DNA of 64,000 bases from Tetraselmis striata. Its lineage: Eukaryota; Chlorophyta; Chlorodendrophyceae; Chlorodendrales; Chlorodendraceae. Location of the stretch: the NCBI GenBank assembly GCA_006384855.1, contig VCJN01001790.1, positions 155,167-219,166 on the forward strand. Reading direction: 5' to 3'. Under the pieces are notes generated by a model, which was given only the letters and a program-made list of their open reading frames with translations, was not told the origin of the DNA and did no database searches. The stretch's first letter is position 1; each line of letters begins with the position of its first letter. Of the stretch, positions 34,556-45,543 are shown piece after piece. The position numbers and the translations under genes were made by a program.

Positions 34556-36148
34556 CTAATGCTTCCTCTTTTTGAGGTTGACAGCGTCGGCTGGCTTTGT
34601 GGGGCACTTTGAACACCACTTCGCCTCCCGGAGTCGGTCTCCCGGCATGCCCCACCTGGCTTCGCTTTTGCCACACGAGCACAAGTACTTGGCGGCTGCC
34701 CCGGCCACCACAGCCCCCGCCGGCTTCGTCGGGCAGCTGGCACACCAGCGGGCCTTCTGGTCCCCGGGGAGCCCGAAGCGCGGCGGCCTCGTGTCGCACT
34801 CGCAGCGTCGCATCCTCACGTTGACAGCATCCCTGGGCCTGTTCGGGCAGCTGCCGCACCAGCGAGCAGCGTTCCACCGCTCGCCCCGGAGCCCAAAGAA
34901 CGGCTGGCTCTTCCCGCATTCGCAGTGCTTGTTCTTGATATCCACAGCCTCCGCTGGCCGACCTGGGCACTTGGCGCACCACCTCGCCGAATTGCGTGGT
35001 TCGCCGGGCAGCCCGAAGTATGGCATGCTGACCCCGCACTCGCAGCGGACCTTCACCAGGTTAACCGCCCCGGCCGGCTTTGACGGGCAGTTGGCGCACC
35101 ACTCGCCAGCGCCCTGTTTCTGGCCCGGTAGGCCCATCGTGGGCGCCGCCCGGCCGCACTGGCATCTCACACTCGCCGACCGCTTCTTCAGCTTGTCCAG
35201 GGCGTTGTCCGGCCTTGTCGGGCAGGACTGGCACCACCTCGCCTCCTCCGGCAGCTCCCCCCGCAGCCCGAAGCGCGGCTCCGCTCGGCCGCAGTCGCAC
35301 AGTCTCACGCGCACCGCCGCTGCGGATCTGTCGGGGCAGCGGTCGCACCAGGTTGCCAGGCACGCCGCTTCCCCAGGCCGGCCAAAACAGGGCACGCCCC
35401 TGCCGCAGCTGCATCGCCGCGTATCCAGGTCCACGGCTTCGGCGGGCTTGCCGGGGCAGAAGGCGCACCACCTGGGCTGGTGGTCGGGTAGCCCCCAGGA
35501 CGGGCGGCGCGTCTTCTTACACTCGCACCTCGCAGACGTGTCCGTCGTGGCCGCCGCCACGGAGGGGCACTGCGCGCACTTGCAATCCCACGGGTGCACC
35601 TGCCACGTGCCTGTCTTATCCGCCATAATGTCTCCCGGAAGGAACACGGCGGTGTCCGGCTTGGTGGGGCACAAGTCGCACCAGTGTGCCGCGGCGCGCC
35701 TCTCGCCGGGCAGCCCGAGCGAGGGGTAGTTGTGCCCGCACTCGCATATCCGGCGGCCAATGCTCAGCGCGTCCTCGGGGCGGGTCGGACACTCCGCACA
35801 CCAACGCGCTCCGCGCTTCCCGAAGTCGTTGCCGGGCAGTGCGTACACGGGGTATTTGGTGCGGCCGCACTCGCACCACTTCCCGACACGCTTCTCCGCT
35901 GCGCCGGTTCTCCCCGCGACCGGCGTCGTACGGACAACACCTGCGTCGTCGTCACTCCTCATTTTGTCTTCATTCATTGACGACGACATGTGCAATAGCC
36001 CGCCAAGGGCACCACGTGCAGGCTGCCCACCGGGCTTGGCGACGAACCGCTGCGCGGTCAAGGAGCTCGTGGGCGGCGCCCGTCGAGCGGCGCTGTGCTG
36101 ACGGGTGCTGAATGCAGAGGGAGCCGTTGCGTGGGAGGGTTGTCTCAA
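34556..36148 (-). CDS. ten-repeat cysteine-rich protein, EsV-1-7-like
   Basis: A single uninterrupted frame of 530 codons. After about 88 residues without cysteine come ten repeats of roughly 36-40 residues of the form C-x-C-G-x(3-4)-P-x-[FW]-G-[LM]-x-G-x(6-10)-W-C-x2-C-P-x-[KR]-P-x2-A-[VL]. One clear unit reads CECGKSQPFFGLRGE then RWCGSCPNRPRDAVNV. The layout resembles EsV-1-7 repeats, known from brown algae (including a developmental regulator), their viruses and scattered other algae. There the second Cys pair is usually C-x2-H, here C-x2-C. Each repeat probably binds one metal ion; that is inference. ATG 35989 (MSSSMNEDKM) is an alternative start, since residues 1-53 look like leader or low-complexity sequence. 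The gene has no intron, unlike every neighbour, which could reflect retroposition, transfer or simple repeat growth. Function is not known. Confidence 0.7.
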   Translation of the reverse strand: MRQPSHATAPSAFSTRQHSAARRAPPTSSLTAQRFVAKPGGQPARGALGGLLHMSSSMNEDKMRSDDDAGVVRTTPVAGRTGAAEKRVGKWCECGRTKYPVYALPGNDFGKRGARWCAECPTRPEDALSIGRRICECGHNYPSLGLPGERRAAAHWCDLCPTKPDTAVFLPGDIMADKTGTWQVHPWDCKCAQCPSVAAATTDTSARCECKKTRRPSWGLPDHQPRWCAFCPGKPAEAVDLDTRRCSCGRGVPCFGRPGEAACLATWCDRCPDRSAAAVRVRLCDCGRAEPRFGLRGELPEEARWCQSCPTRPDNALDKLKKRSASVRCQCGRAAPTMGLPGQKQGAGEWCANCPSKPAGAVNLVKVRCECGVSMPYFGLPGEPRNSARWCAKCPGRPAEAVDIKNKHCECGKSQPFFGLRGERWNAARWCGSCPNRPRDAVNVRMRRCECDTRPPRFGLPGDQKARWCASCPTKPAGAVVAGAAAKYLCSCGKSEARWGMPGDRLREAKWCSKCPTKPADAVNLKKRKH

Positions 36149-36864
36149 TATGTACTTCTCTTCTTTGCTGTCAATATAGGCACCAGCATCCGGGCAGCGC
36201 GCGCGCAGTACCTGTACGCGACTAGCGACTAATCCTTAGTCGTTACTTGATGCGAATTCCGTGTGAAAAAGGAATTATAGGAGGCCCTTTATTGCCGCCT
36301 ACTTCCCACAAGCATGTAGGCCGGTACCTGGATACCAGAAGGACTGCTGAACCGTGCGCGCATCACATCCATCCCGCGCCTCATGCGGGATGCGGGCCGT
36401 TTGTAGGCGGCTTGTTGTGTTGATTTTTTGTAGCGACTACTATGGGATACTTTTAGGAGTCGTAGGTGGATTTGTTAGCGACTAAGGATTACTGCCCGTC
36501 TTGCAAGGGTAACCGCTGCTGCTTGTAATTCACACCAGTACGGTAGTCGCTACAGGGTACTACAGTAGTCGCTACGGGCGGTGCTGGACAACGAAACAAC
36601 GAGACAACGAAACGTGCCGCGCCGCAATCAGCATACCGCGGACGCGCCGAGACGCAGCGCAGACGAAGGCGAGCCACGGCGAGAACAAGCAGCACCTAAG
36701 CCGCTCCAGGCTCAGTCCCCCAGTTGGCATCTACGGTCTAACAGCCATCCAGCCCACCAGTCTGACCCATGAACCCGTTCATTTAGGGAACGCACACGCC
36801 ACAGACGGCCCACCGCCGAAGCCCGACCTGCCCGCTGGCCTGCGCCTGCTGAGTGCCAACAGCG
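36149..36864. other. intergenic region with clustered TAGCGACTA motifs
   Basis: The 5' ends of the Cys-rich repeat gene (-) and the methyltransferase gene (+) face each other here, so it is a possible divergent promoter region. At least five copies of TAGCGACTA or its complement lie between 36215 and 36580. A segment at 36380-36440 (CATGCGGGATGCGGGCCG onward) is similar to 56745-56800. Confidence 0.5.
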
Positions 36865-39800
36865 ATGCCATCAACCGCGATTCGCGGCGCTCCGCGCGCG
36901 CAACCCTGCTGCGCCATGGCGCGCAGCTCCGGAGCGCCCGGTGCGGCCCGGTGCGGGAGTCTCCGCCCCCCGGCGCGCTTCCAGGGCATGTTCCACCCGC
37001 GCGTCGGCGCACGCGACGTTTGTGGGGCGGCGTCGGCGGGCGAGATCACGCGGGAGGTGCTGACGCCGATGGAGAGGTGCACACCGGACCCCCCCCCCCC
37101 CCCCCCCCCCCCCCCGCCGGCCGGCTGCCAGTGCCTCGTTCGTGCCCCCCCCCCCCCCCCCCCCCTTGGGCATCGATCTCGCTAGCATTCACACGCCGTT
37201 GGATATGATTTCGGGAAACGCTTGTCGTGCGACTGCAGGACCAAGCTGGACATCGACGACGACCGGAGCTTTTATGGTGCGCCGCGCGCGTGAATATTGC
37301 CGAGCACCGCTGCGTCTGCTGATGCCTTTTCACCCCTCCAAATGAACAAGCGCTACCCCCCAAATAATAAACTCGCGATTATGATAATCAGAGATATATT
37401 CTACGTCTCCGAGGCCTCGTGTCCCCCACGGCAGGCACGCAGGGACGCAGCGCCGGCAGCCGAGCCGCATCGCGCAGCTGACTCTTGCGCTCCGCCATCC
37501 CCGCGCTCGCACCCCAGGGTTTCCGCGTTTTGTCAAGCACGTGGACGATGGCTTCCTGGGGGAGGTTACCCGCCTGTACAGGTGCGCACCCCATCCCTCT
37601 GCAGCTGTGTGTCTGATGCCCGATTACTTGCGCAGGTGCCACCTCGCGCAATCATATTTATAGGCATTTTGCAGCGGCATGTCGACATACAAGAAAGACA
37701 TACCGGATAACACATGTAACGAATTGCGATGGACTGAACGTAAGGGTGAATCTCCCCCCGCATGTGCAGCCTCAACATAACGATGAGTTGTCAATTCAGC
37801 TGCGAGTGAAAGGATCAAATGTTGATGAATACTCCAATACATGACATATCGTTAGTTTTAGTCTGTATGTTCAATCTTTTCATACCGAATGGGAAAGAAC
37901 AGCAAATCGATTGGCGAAGGCATGATTACTTAAGCTCTATAGAACTCTGGGAACCTACCCCCCCCCCCAACCTCTGGTGACTGTGGCCAGCATTGCGCTA
38001 GGCATAGATGAGGGCCTTACCCGCTGACCTGTCTGCACTGACACGCTGCACACTGCTTCAGGCAACGGATCCCGGAGGACGCGGCGGTGCTAGACCTGAT
38101 GAGCAGCTGGGTGGGTGGCCGGCTCCCCCCTCCCCCCCGCCGCCCTCCCTGGCCCCGCCCTGCCCCTCTCCCGGCAGCTGCGCCCCTCTGCCTCGCCGCT
38201 GGGCCGCACTCAGTACGCCGCGCCCCACGCTGTGCGCCCCCGCCCCGCCAGGTCAGCCACCTGCCGGCAGACAAGCGCTATGCGAGGGTGGTGGGCCACG
38301 GCATGAACGCGCAGGAGGCGCGCCACGCCTGCCCATCCCCCCCCCTCCTCCTCCCTCCTCCCCCAACTGTCGCTGAGAGCCGGGGTCGGAACTGGCGCGC
38401 AGCTGGCGCGGAACCCGCAGCTGGAGTCCTTCTTCGTGCGCAACCTGAACGAGGACCCGGACGGCTGGGCGTTTGAGGACCAGACCTTTGACGCGGTGCT
38501 GTGCTGCGTGAGGTGCCTCCCCCCCCCCCCCCACCACCGCCAACACCGCCCTCTGACGACGAAATATGTCGACCAGCGATACATGCCGCCCGCGGGCCAC
38601 TCCCTGTTGATAGATGTGACGTGATGAGGCGACGAGAGATTAGTCGTTGCAATTACACCGGGGTTACGCAGCAATGAGAATCGAAAGGGATTGTCAGCAT
38701 CTTGTGGCCAGAGGCATTGCATGCTCAAGAAGCCATTGACCGCAAGGATTTCGGTGCTTTGACGGTGAAGATGAAACTTTAAATAAACGCCGACGCGGAA
38801 TTGCCAAAAACACTTTGTATTGAAATTAATGCAACCGCTAATGTTACGATTGCTGGCATAGAGATATGCAGTAGTCATGACACGGAGAAATTTCCAGTGT
38901 CACTCCAGCTGCCGGCGGTGATAACGGCTGGGCTACAAACCGGGGACACGTGTTTCAAGGAACACGATGGTCCTAGCTAGATAGAGAGGGGAAGCAATGG
39001 AAATAACGGGGAGGGGCCCGGGGCCCGGCTTGGGCGGCGGGGCGCATCAAGTCAGCACGTTGTTATTCTATTTCAGTTTTTGAGAACCTCCGATGGGAGG
39101 AGAGGAGCCCCCACCGGCGGCTCCTCCCGCAGCCGCTCCCAACGGCACGGTGGGAGCGGCGGGTGGCGGCTGACGCCGGTCCGGCTGGCTGGCCGCCGCA
39201 GCGTGCAGTACATGCAGCAGCCGGAGCGCGTCTTTGCGGAGATATTCCGCGTGCTCAAGCCGGGCGGCGTGTGCATCATCACCTTCAGCAACCGCCAGTT
39301 CTACCAGAAGGTGCGCGCCGTCTTGCCCGCCGCTGCCGGGAGCACTCACATCTCCACCCCCCCCCCCCCCCCCCCCCCTCAAGACTCGCCTGTCTCTCAA
39401 GACCCCCCTCAAGACTGGCTGTCCCATCGGGTGATGTATGGCAGCGCCCATCTCCGATCAATCTTTTCCCAATAACAAAGTATGGCAGTAAAAAGGTCAC
39501 ACACCTGGCTGTTCTACATCAAATGGCGATTTTATACACAAACACCCGACACACGGAAAAGGCACCGGCCAAGATGGGATTGGGACTGAAACTTGAAATT
39601 TTGTGAACGGTTATAATTGCCCAATTCAGAATTCAGGAAATACCTATTCTCAAGTGGCGTAGGACAAGTCGCAGATGCATTTTCCATTTAACACCTGCTA
39701 AACCCTTGTGTCTAAAATCTTTAAGTGGAGTTCAAACCCTCCAGCAAACTTTATCCACCGAAATCGACACCATCGATGCGGAATCGCATTGTCAACAACA

Positions 39801-41044
39801 GAGCAGTATGTATAGTTTAATAGCCGTTGATAGTGTGCCGAGTACTCTCGCGACGTCACGCGTGTCTAGTCATTGGTGACCGAAATCATTCAAACGTATT
39901 ATGCGGAGCTAAACGGTGGCCGTTCCGACAGTAGCACCCACCTGGTACGCATACCGCCAGTTTGCTACGTGGCGCCTTTCACGCTCCTCTGGGGGAGTGG
40001 CGGGGGTGCCGGTGCGCTGAGCACCACGGTCCATCTTCATTACTCAACGGGATTGGCAAGCTTGGCGGCGATATCTGCGAATACACCCCCGCATCACCGT
40101 GGTCGGCAACACTCGGGGAAAAGGCCCGGGGAGGCGTAGTAGCGCCGTGCGCGTGGCTGTGCACCGCAACTCAGCAAACTAACCGCTATCAAGCAATGGG
40201 AAATGGATACCGATAAATCCAACGATTCGGCCCTCATTTGGACGCTGCTTGTGGTGGCCCCCCGCACGCAGGCTATCTCCGCGTGGCGCGACGGCTCCGG
40301 CTACTCGCGCTCCCGCCTCGTGGCGCAGTACTTTGGCGCGGTGGCGGGCTTCACCCAGGCAGAGATCTTGACGGAGGTGCCCGAGGACGACGACGCCGCC
40401 GAGCAGGTGCGGCGACGCTTCCTCCCTCCAGCAGATTCCGAGTGTCTGCAGCTCAACAGTCCGCCAGAACCCCGCCCCGCGGCGCTGAAGGCTAACGACG
40501 GCACAATCATATGGAAATCCCCCCGCACCCCCTGCAATGCCAAGGCTGTGTTGCATGACAGCCAGCAGGGGTATCCCAAGCGCCTCTTGAAACCTGCCAG
40601 ACCATCCAGGGCGGTGCATGCCTCCGTACTCGCCCCGCAGCTCATCCCGGCTCTTTCACATTCACTCACGTCTTCATCACAATGCCAGCTCTTGACGCTG
40701 CGCCTAGAATAGTAGGGGCTGTTCACCATATACGCTCCACTTTACTTTGTCGAGACACACTTCAATGAAAGGAACGGAAGTCTTACACATACTTAACCTG
40801 GCTATGTTTTTCCATATCTCTAATGAGAAATGGAAGAGCTGTTCACGTGCGGTGTCACATATGCCTGTCAATCAGCGGACCATGCTGAGGCGCCAATGCC
40901 CCCCCCCCCCCCCCCCCCACAAACCCCCTGCAGGCCTCTCCAAACCCGCTGCTGCAAGCCTTCCGGCGGCTGACCAGCCTGGTGGCCTCGCGCGTCCAGA
41001 GCGACCCCTTCTACGCCGTCATCGCCTACAGGTGCCAAGAGTAG
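36865..41044 (+). CDS. SAM-dependent methyltransferase (Methyltransf_11-like, plant/algal UbiE-like family)
   Basis: Nine exons fit in phase: 36865-37076, 37239-37276, 37518-37581, 38062-38110, 38252-38317, 38403-38512, 39202-39310, 40272-40406 and 40934-41044 (TAG). They give 297 residues. The first ~45 residues are Arg/Ala/Pro-rich, like an organelle transit peptide. Then follow DDDRSFYGFPRFVKHVDDGF, AAVLDLMSSWVSHLP (motif I position, with LMSSW instead of the usual G-x-G), GHGMNAQELARNP, FEDQTFDAVLCCVSVQYM, VFAEIFRVLKPGGVCIITFS (post-I/III motifs) and AISAWRDGSGYSR. This block order matches a conserved family of plant and algal proteins annotated as S-adenosylmethionine-dependent methyltransferases; substrate unknown to me. 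Intron 5 uses a GC donor (38318) and several introns have long C runs next to the donor. The 961-base intron 7 holds nothing recognisable. ATG 36916 is an alternative start. Confidence 0.83.
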
Positions 41045-43139
41045 CTGCGGTGCGGATAGCACGCGCAGCCTCGGATACGGCAACTTTGGCCACTCCCTCA
41101 CCCAACAACCTCTGAACACATGCAGTCATCAGGGCGCTGCGCTTGTCCGCCTCTATTGAGCTCATTAGGTGCCTTTATCGGGCAAGTGGGACCGTCCCAC
41201 TTGCCGAAGGTTTGACATGCGGAGGATATCCGGATACCACCGCACCCATCCCGGCAGATCCGTTGCACCAATCCCGTGTATTTATTGCCGTTTCAAAAAC
41301 TACAAGTTCATATCGCAGGCGCTTGATCATCTCCAAACGCGAGCGGTCTCCCGTAGCGCGATATTATGGAAGTGTCTCATTTCAGCGCATCAAGGCCTGC
41401 CCTCGCGCAGATGGTCATTCGGTGTTCATCCGTGTACCCGTTGTCTCGTGCGACATTCCCAAATCAGCCCGCAGCAGCAGTCTCTGGATGATATCGGGCA
41501 TACCGACGCTACATCAGTCACGTTGCGAGCGGTCGATTATTCGGACCTCATGCCGATTTGCTCCGGGTGCACGGGCACCATACGACTACGGGTAGGCGGG
41601 TAGCCGAGTACACGGCAGACATGTATAGCGTCGCATGCAGTGCTGACCCCCCCCCCCCCCCCCCCCCCCCCGAGCGCTATATAGAGATCCGTGTATTCAT
41701 GCATTGGATCGGCGTGTGGATTGCTGTAAGAGTGGCCAAGCGGGCGCTCCCGCGTGGGGCTGTCACGGCTGAAACGACAGCATGGTTACGTGGGTACAGG
41801 TGCCGATCCGACTACAGTACCGATAAGAATCCAGGGTTTTTATACTCTCGTAAATGGGGTGGTAGCGAATGTAATTTTCGGTATGATGATTTCGGAATGA
41901 TATCGTGATGTATTTGTGTGAAACTGTACCAAGAAGGACATGTAAGCGCGATGATCTTAACAAAAAATGTTGTTTTTGTCGGGTTGGCACCCGTAGTAGC
42001 GCCACCCCGTGAATCGTGGCAGACGGGAATGTAAACCCATGGTACGCTGGTCTAGGGCAGGGGTACCTGTATGTCGCTTACATCGCCTGATGGCATCTGA
42101 GGGCATAATTTGCGGGCAAGGCAGATACGCAAGCTACCTGACGCCGCGCTTTCCGTGAGCCTTACGCGCATTATGCCCACCAGCCAACGGAAGCGGGTCC
42201 GGTAATAATAACTCGGAACCCAGGGGTTTAATACATACGTCTCGCTGGGGTATGGGACGACAGCCGATATCCCTCCTCGGGACCTACCGGGTGATGCTGC
42301 CCCTTAGCCCTCCCTCGAAAGACCAGATCGGCTTTTTTTTGAGAGACAAGATGGCGCGTCTGACCCTGCCTCGCCTCTTGCTACTGGGATGGAAAGCTCG
42401 CCGGGCATGCCCTGCCGTCAGCTAGTGCACAGCTGAGCGTACTTGGGTACGCTTTAGCGGGCTGGCAGGGGAGTGTTGCGTCGGAGCGTGTAGCGTGAGG
42501 GACGGGGCAGCACAGTCTACCCTATCCCGCAGCCGCAGGAACCTGTCTAACGCCTGCCCTGCCCCGCTGCAAAGGAACTTCAGGGTGCTGCGGTAGCGCG
42601 CGGCGACACGCAGCCAGTGCCTCGCGGTGGCAGCGGACGTAGGCGGAACAGCGCACGGTGTGGGTCTGCACGCGCCGAGGCTCCGCACGTGCCCTACCAC
42701 TTACCACTAGCCCCGACTGCGCGGATTGGCCTTCAAAGGGCGACACGCGACGGGCTCAGCTTGCCCTGCGCGGGCTCAAAAAAGTCGGGCCGTATGACAG
42801 CCGGCCTGCGGTGCCGCCCAAGAATTGCTTGTAAAGTATCCAGATGTCAAATTGCGGCGGCAGACAAGATGAGGCGTCGCAGCGGGGGCCATACGTTTCA
42901 TGCCTTGTCCCTTTCGCGCACGACGCCCGGGACCATACGGGGGTGCAGACTCGGTGGAGGAGAGAAAGACCGCATACCCATTAGGAACGGCGCTGTAGAT
43001 CCAGCAGGCGCGACCTCCCCGAATGGGCCCCCGCTGGCAGGCCCCTCGGATGTGGACAACGCCGACACCAACGCAGAGGCACAGCCTAAGTACAATGAAC
43101 ACCCCACAGTGGCGGACGCCAGGTCTCAGACTGGCTGCG
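41045..43139. other. intergenic region
   Basis: No supported gene. A C tract lies at about 41648-41671. Short ORFs on both strands lack recognisable domains, and coding-like GC-rich composition at 42420-43130 is not matched by any extended frame. Sequence composition changes abruptly near 43140, where retrotransposon sequence starts. Confidence 0.45.
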
Positions 43140-43754
43140 GCGGACGCAATTGCTTTATATCCATTCCAGCCAATATATGGCTTCTATCCTACGTTGCCAA
43201 TAGATATTGGAAACCCCAAAACTGGAGTGAGAGAAACTACCATAGACATTCTGTCGAAAATACAAGATATGCATAATCTGGTGCATGAAAATATTATAAT
43301 TGCCAAAGAACACCAAAGGCATTATCATGATAAAAACAGTAAGCAGCCGATAACTTTTCAAATCGGTGATAAAATAATGATCAAAGAAGATGATATCATA
43401 ATAAGAGGACAGAAATGTCCCAAGCTCAAACAACGATATGTAGGACCATATGAGATAGAATAACAGGTGAATCCTCATGCCTACAAAATACAATTCCCAC
43501 CTGAGCTTGAGTGCCACCCAGTATTTCATGTCTCCAAGCTGAGACCCTGGGACACTGTATCTGTGCAAACTGATATTCCTGATGCCTTGATTGGCAGACA
43601 GACACGCAGAACTGATGACCCAATCATTGCGGACATCACAGACTGTAAATTGGCACTATACCCGAGACTATATGCAAAGGGCAAAGCCTTGTTGTTCAAA
43701 GTAAGGTTTCACAATTTCCCGGCAACCGGAGTTGATTGGATGCCCTATGATTGA
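43140..43754 (+). pseudogene. Ty3/gypsy retrotransposon integrase C-terminus and chromodomain fragment
   Basis: One frame encodes PFQPIYGFYPTLP, HQRHYHDKNSKQPITFQIGD and KLKQRYVGPYEIE, then, after a single in-frame TAA (43461-43463), NPHAYKIQFPPELECHPVFH and VSKLRPW. These are the C-terminal landmarks of gypsy-type integrases (YGY.P, F..GD.V, GP..I, Y.L.LP....HPVFHVS.L). The end, ALLFKVRFHNFPATGVDW, resembles a chromodomain (LVKW.GY....TWEP), pointing to a chromovirus-type element. The DNA is clearly more AT-rich than flanking sequence. Reverse transcriptase, protease and gag are absent, so this is the 3' tail of a truncated copy. Confidence 0.82.
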
Positions 43755-43904
43755 AACGATGCGGCACTCACTGTTGATGCATCATTTTATGCTGATTGAA
43801 CGTTTCAAACATATCTTGACCTCGCCAGCATACATACATTGCTGCCAAGGCGAGCCACCCGCAAAGGTTTCCACAGTGAATCCGATGGCTCAGATTCATT
43901 AGAG

Positions 43905-44400
43905 CGGGGTGGAATGTGAGGATATAATTATCCTATACCCTCACTAACCCTAATCACCATAGCATCAAAGGCACGTAGCGCGCGCCCGCCAGATGACGGG
44001 CTGCCCCCGAGCCCCGTCGGCCACATCGTGCCGCCTGATATATCAGGCACGGCGCCTGTCGGCCTGTAATCAGATCATACTTCACCATCACCACAGTGGA
44101 ATAGCACTGCCTCTCACCACCACGCGCATATTCCCTCACAGCGAGGAGAAAATCCGTACGCGCGACCGGCACATGTTGTCAGACATGTTGACGATGCCAG
44201 CGTTTGTATGTGTGAGACGTAGGGGCGTTGATAGCCAACATTGCTCTTACCTTCGCATTAGCACTGCGAATAGAACAGCAAAGGTCGAGGTGCATTGCAG
44301 CCAAGTGACTCCCTCGTGCGTAGCATGCAGATGGCGCGATGGCTCGCGCCGGCGTATAATAGCGACTATGTGACTAGAGGGTCTTCAGCATCTTATTTGT
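43905..44400 (+). repeat. candidate polypurine tract and start of 3' LTR
   Basis: The purine-rich AGAGCGGGGTGGAATG at about 43901-43916 is followed by TGAGGATATAATTATCC at 43917. This is the expected order of polypurine tract then LTR beginning with TG, downstream of the gypsy frame. The right end of the LTR is not defined, because no 5' LTR copy is in the window for comparison. Confidence 0.45.
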
Positions 44401-45543
44401 AAATGCTAGATATTATGTCGGTAAATAAATACTACATAATTCTGGCCCATATTGCATCACTGCCACTCTTCGGCTACTACTCGCACAGGTAATCGGGTAG
44501 TACTCGCCGTGTACGAGATAGTACCCGCCATAATACCTGTACGGAGTTAATTGGCACAACTACTGTTCGGACTTCCAGTCACTACGCGTACTACCGCGCG
44601 TTATTATAGGTCAATCGCCATACTGGCATTACCTACTGACGTAGTATCGGTATGTGGGCAATGATGCCATGCTAATCTTGCTACGGAATCCTTTATTATT
44701 GGGGACATTGTACGGGTGCACGGATGTGGCTGCACACCTCAACAAGAGCTGACGTTACTGGCAGCATGATCACGATGTGACATGTATGTATCACGCGGCA
44801 CGTGACAGCTCCGTTTGGTGCTGAATAAGCTGAAATACAGAGCCCGCAATATATGTACGTCTCGGTTGGGGCTGAGAAATGCCGGTCTTATATTGCTGAA
44901 TAAAAAGGGGCGTCAGCATGATTTGCAGTGGAGCCCGTATTGTTCTTCGGGCGGTACTCGTAATAACAGATCAGGACCGCATGGAGAGAACCACCGAGGG
45001 GTCATGCAATGGTTGCGATTGCCCATGCCTTGCAAGGCAACCCGTGAAAAACAGTCGTACAAGCCGGGCGGTACTGGGGTGTCACTAGCCACGAGCAGGG
45101 TCGCACACAGGGTGCTGGCGGAGCCGGTGCGGGGCAAACGAAACGGGGTGAAAGACTTGACCGTCGACACCTTGGCGGCAACGGAAAACTTGATGTGATG
45201 GAGCTCCATTCCAACTTGAATATGCGGAAGAAATCGCTCTCCGTCTCCACTGCATATAATTGAGAAAACCCAACGCTGTTGGCCTCCATTGTATAGCGCC
45301 TTAAATTGCGAAATTGCCCCCCCTCCCGACATCCAGTTGTTCGCATTGCCCTTCACAAAGTTCTTCACAGTGCGACGAAACCACGTGGGTATACCCGGCA
45401 CGAGTAGCAGCATCACGTCAGCTCCGGCATCGGCCAAGGCGTAGCCGTTGCCCATGCTGCCTTGCAAGGAGAGCCAAGTCTCTTCCTCCTGTGTTACACG
45501 TGTACAGCCGCAGAGGCAAAGCCGCCCCTGGTTTTGGCAGCCA
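44401..45543. other. intergenic region, 3' of the acidic-tail gene
   Basis: No supported gene. Repeated GTACTCGC/GTAGTA-like words occur at 44470-44600. The minus-strand frame running through here from 45543 is a readthrough past the last exon of the gene at 45544-51719, not coding. Confidence 0.45.
45494..45498 (-). promoter_or_regulatory. TGTAA poly(A) signal candidate, acidic-tail gene
   Basis: Read on the coding strand, TGTAA lies 46 bases after the stop codon at 45544-45546, a typical chlorophyte distance. Confidence 0.45.

Noticed and set aside
41715..41800. GTGGCCAAGCGG, reminiscent of a tRNA-Leu/Ser D-arm
   Set aside because: No matching T-arm or acceptor pairing within a tRNA length.
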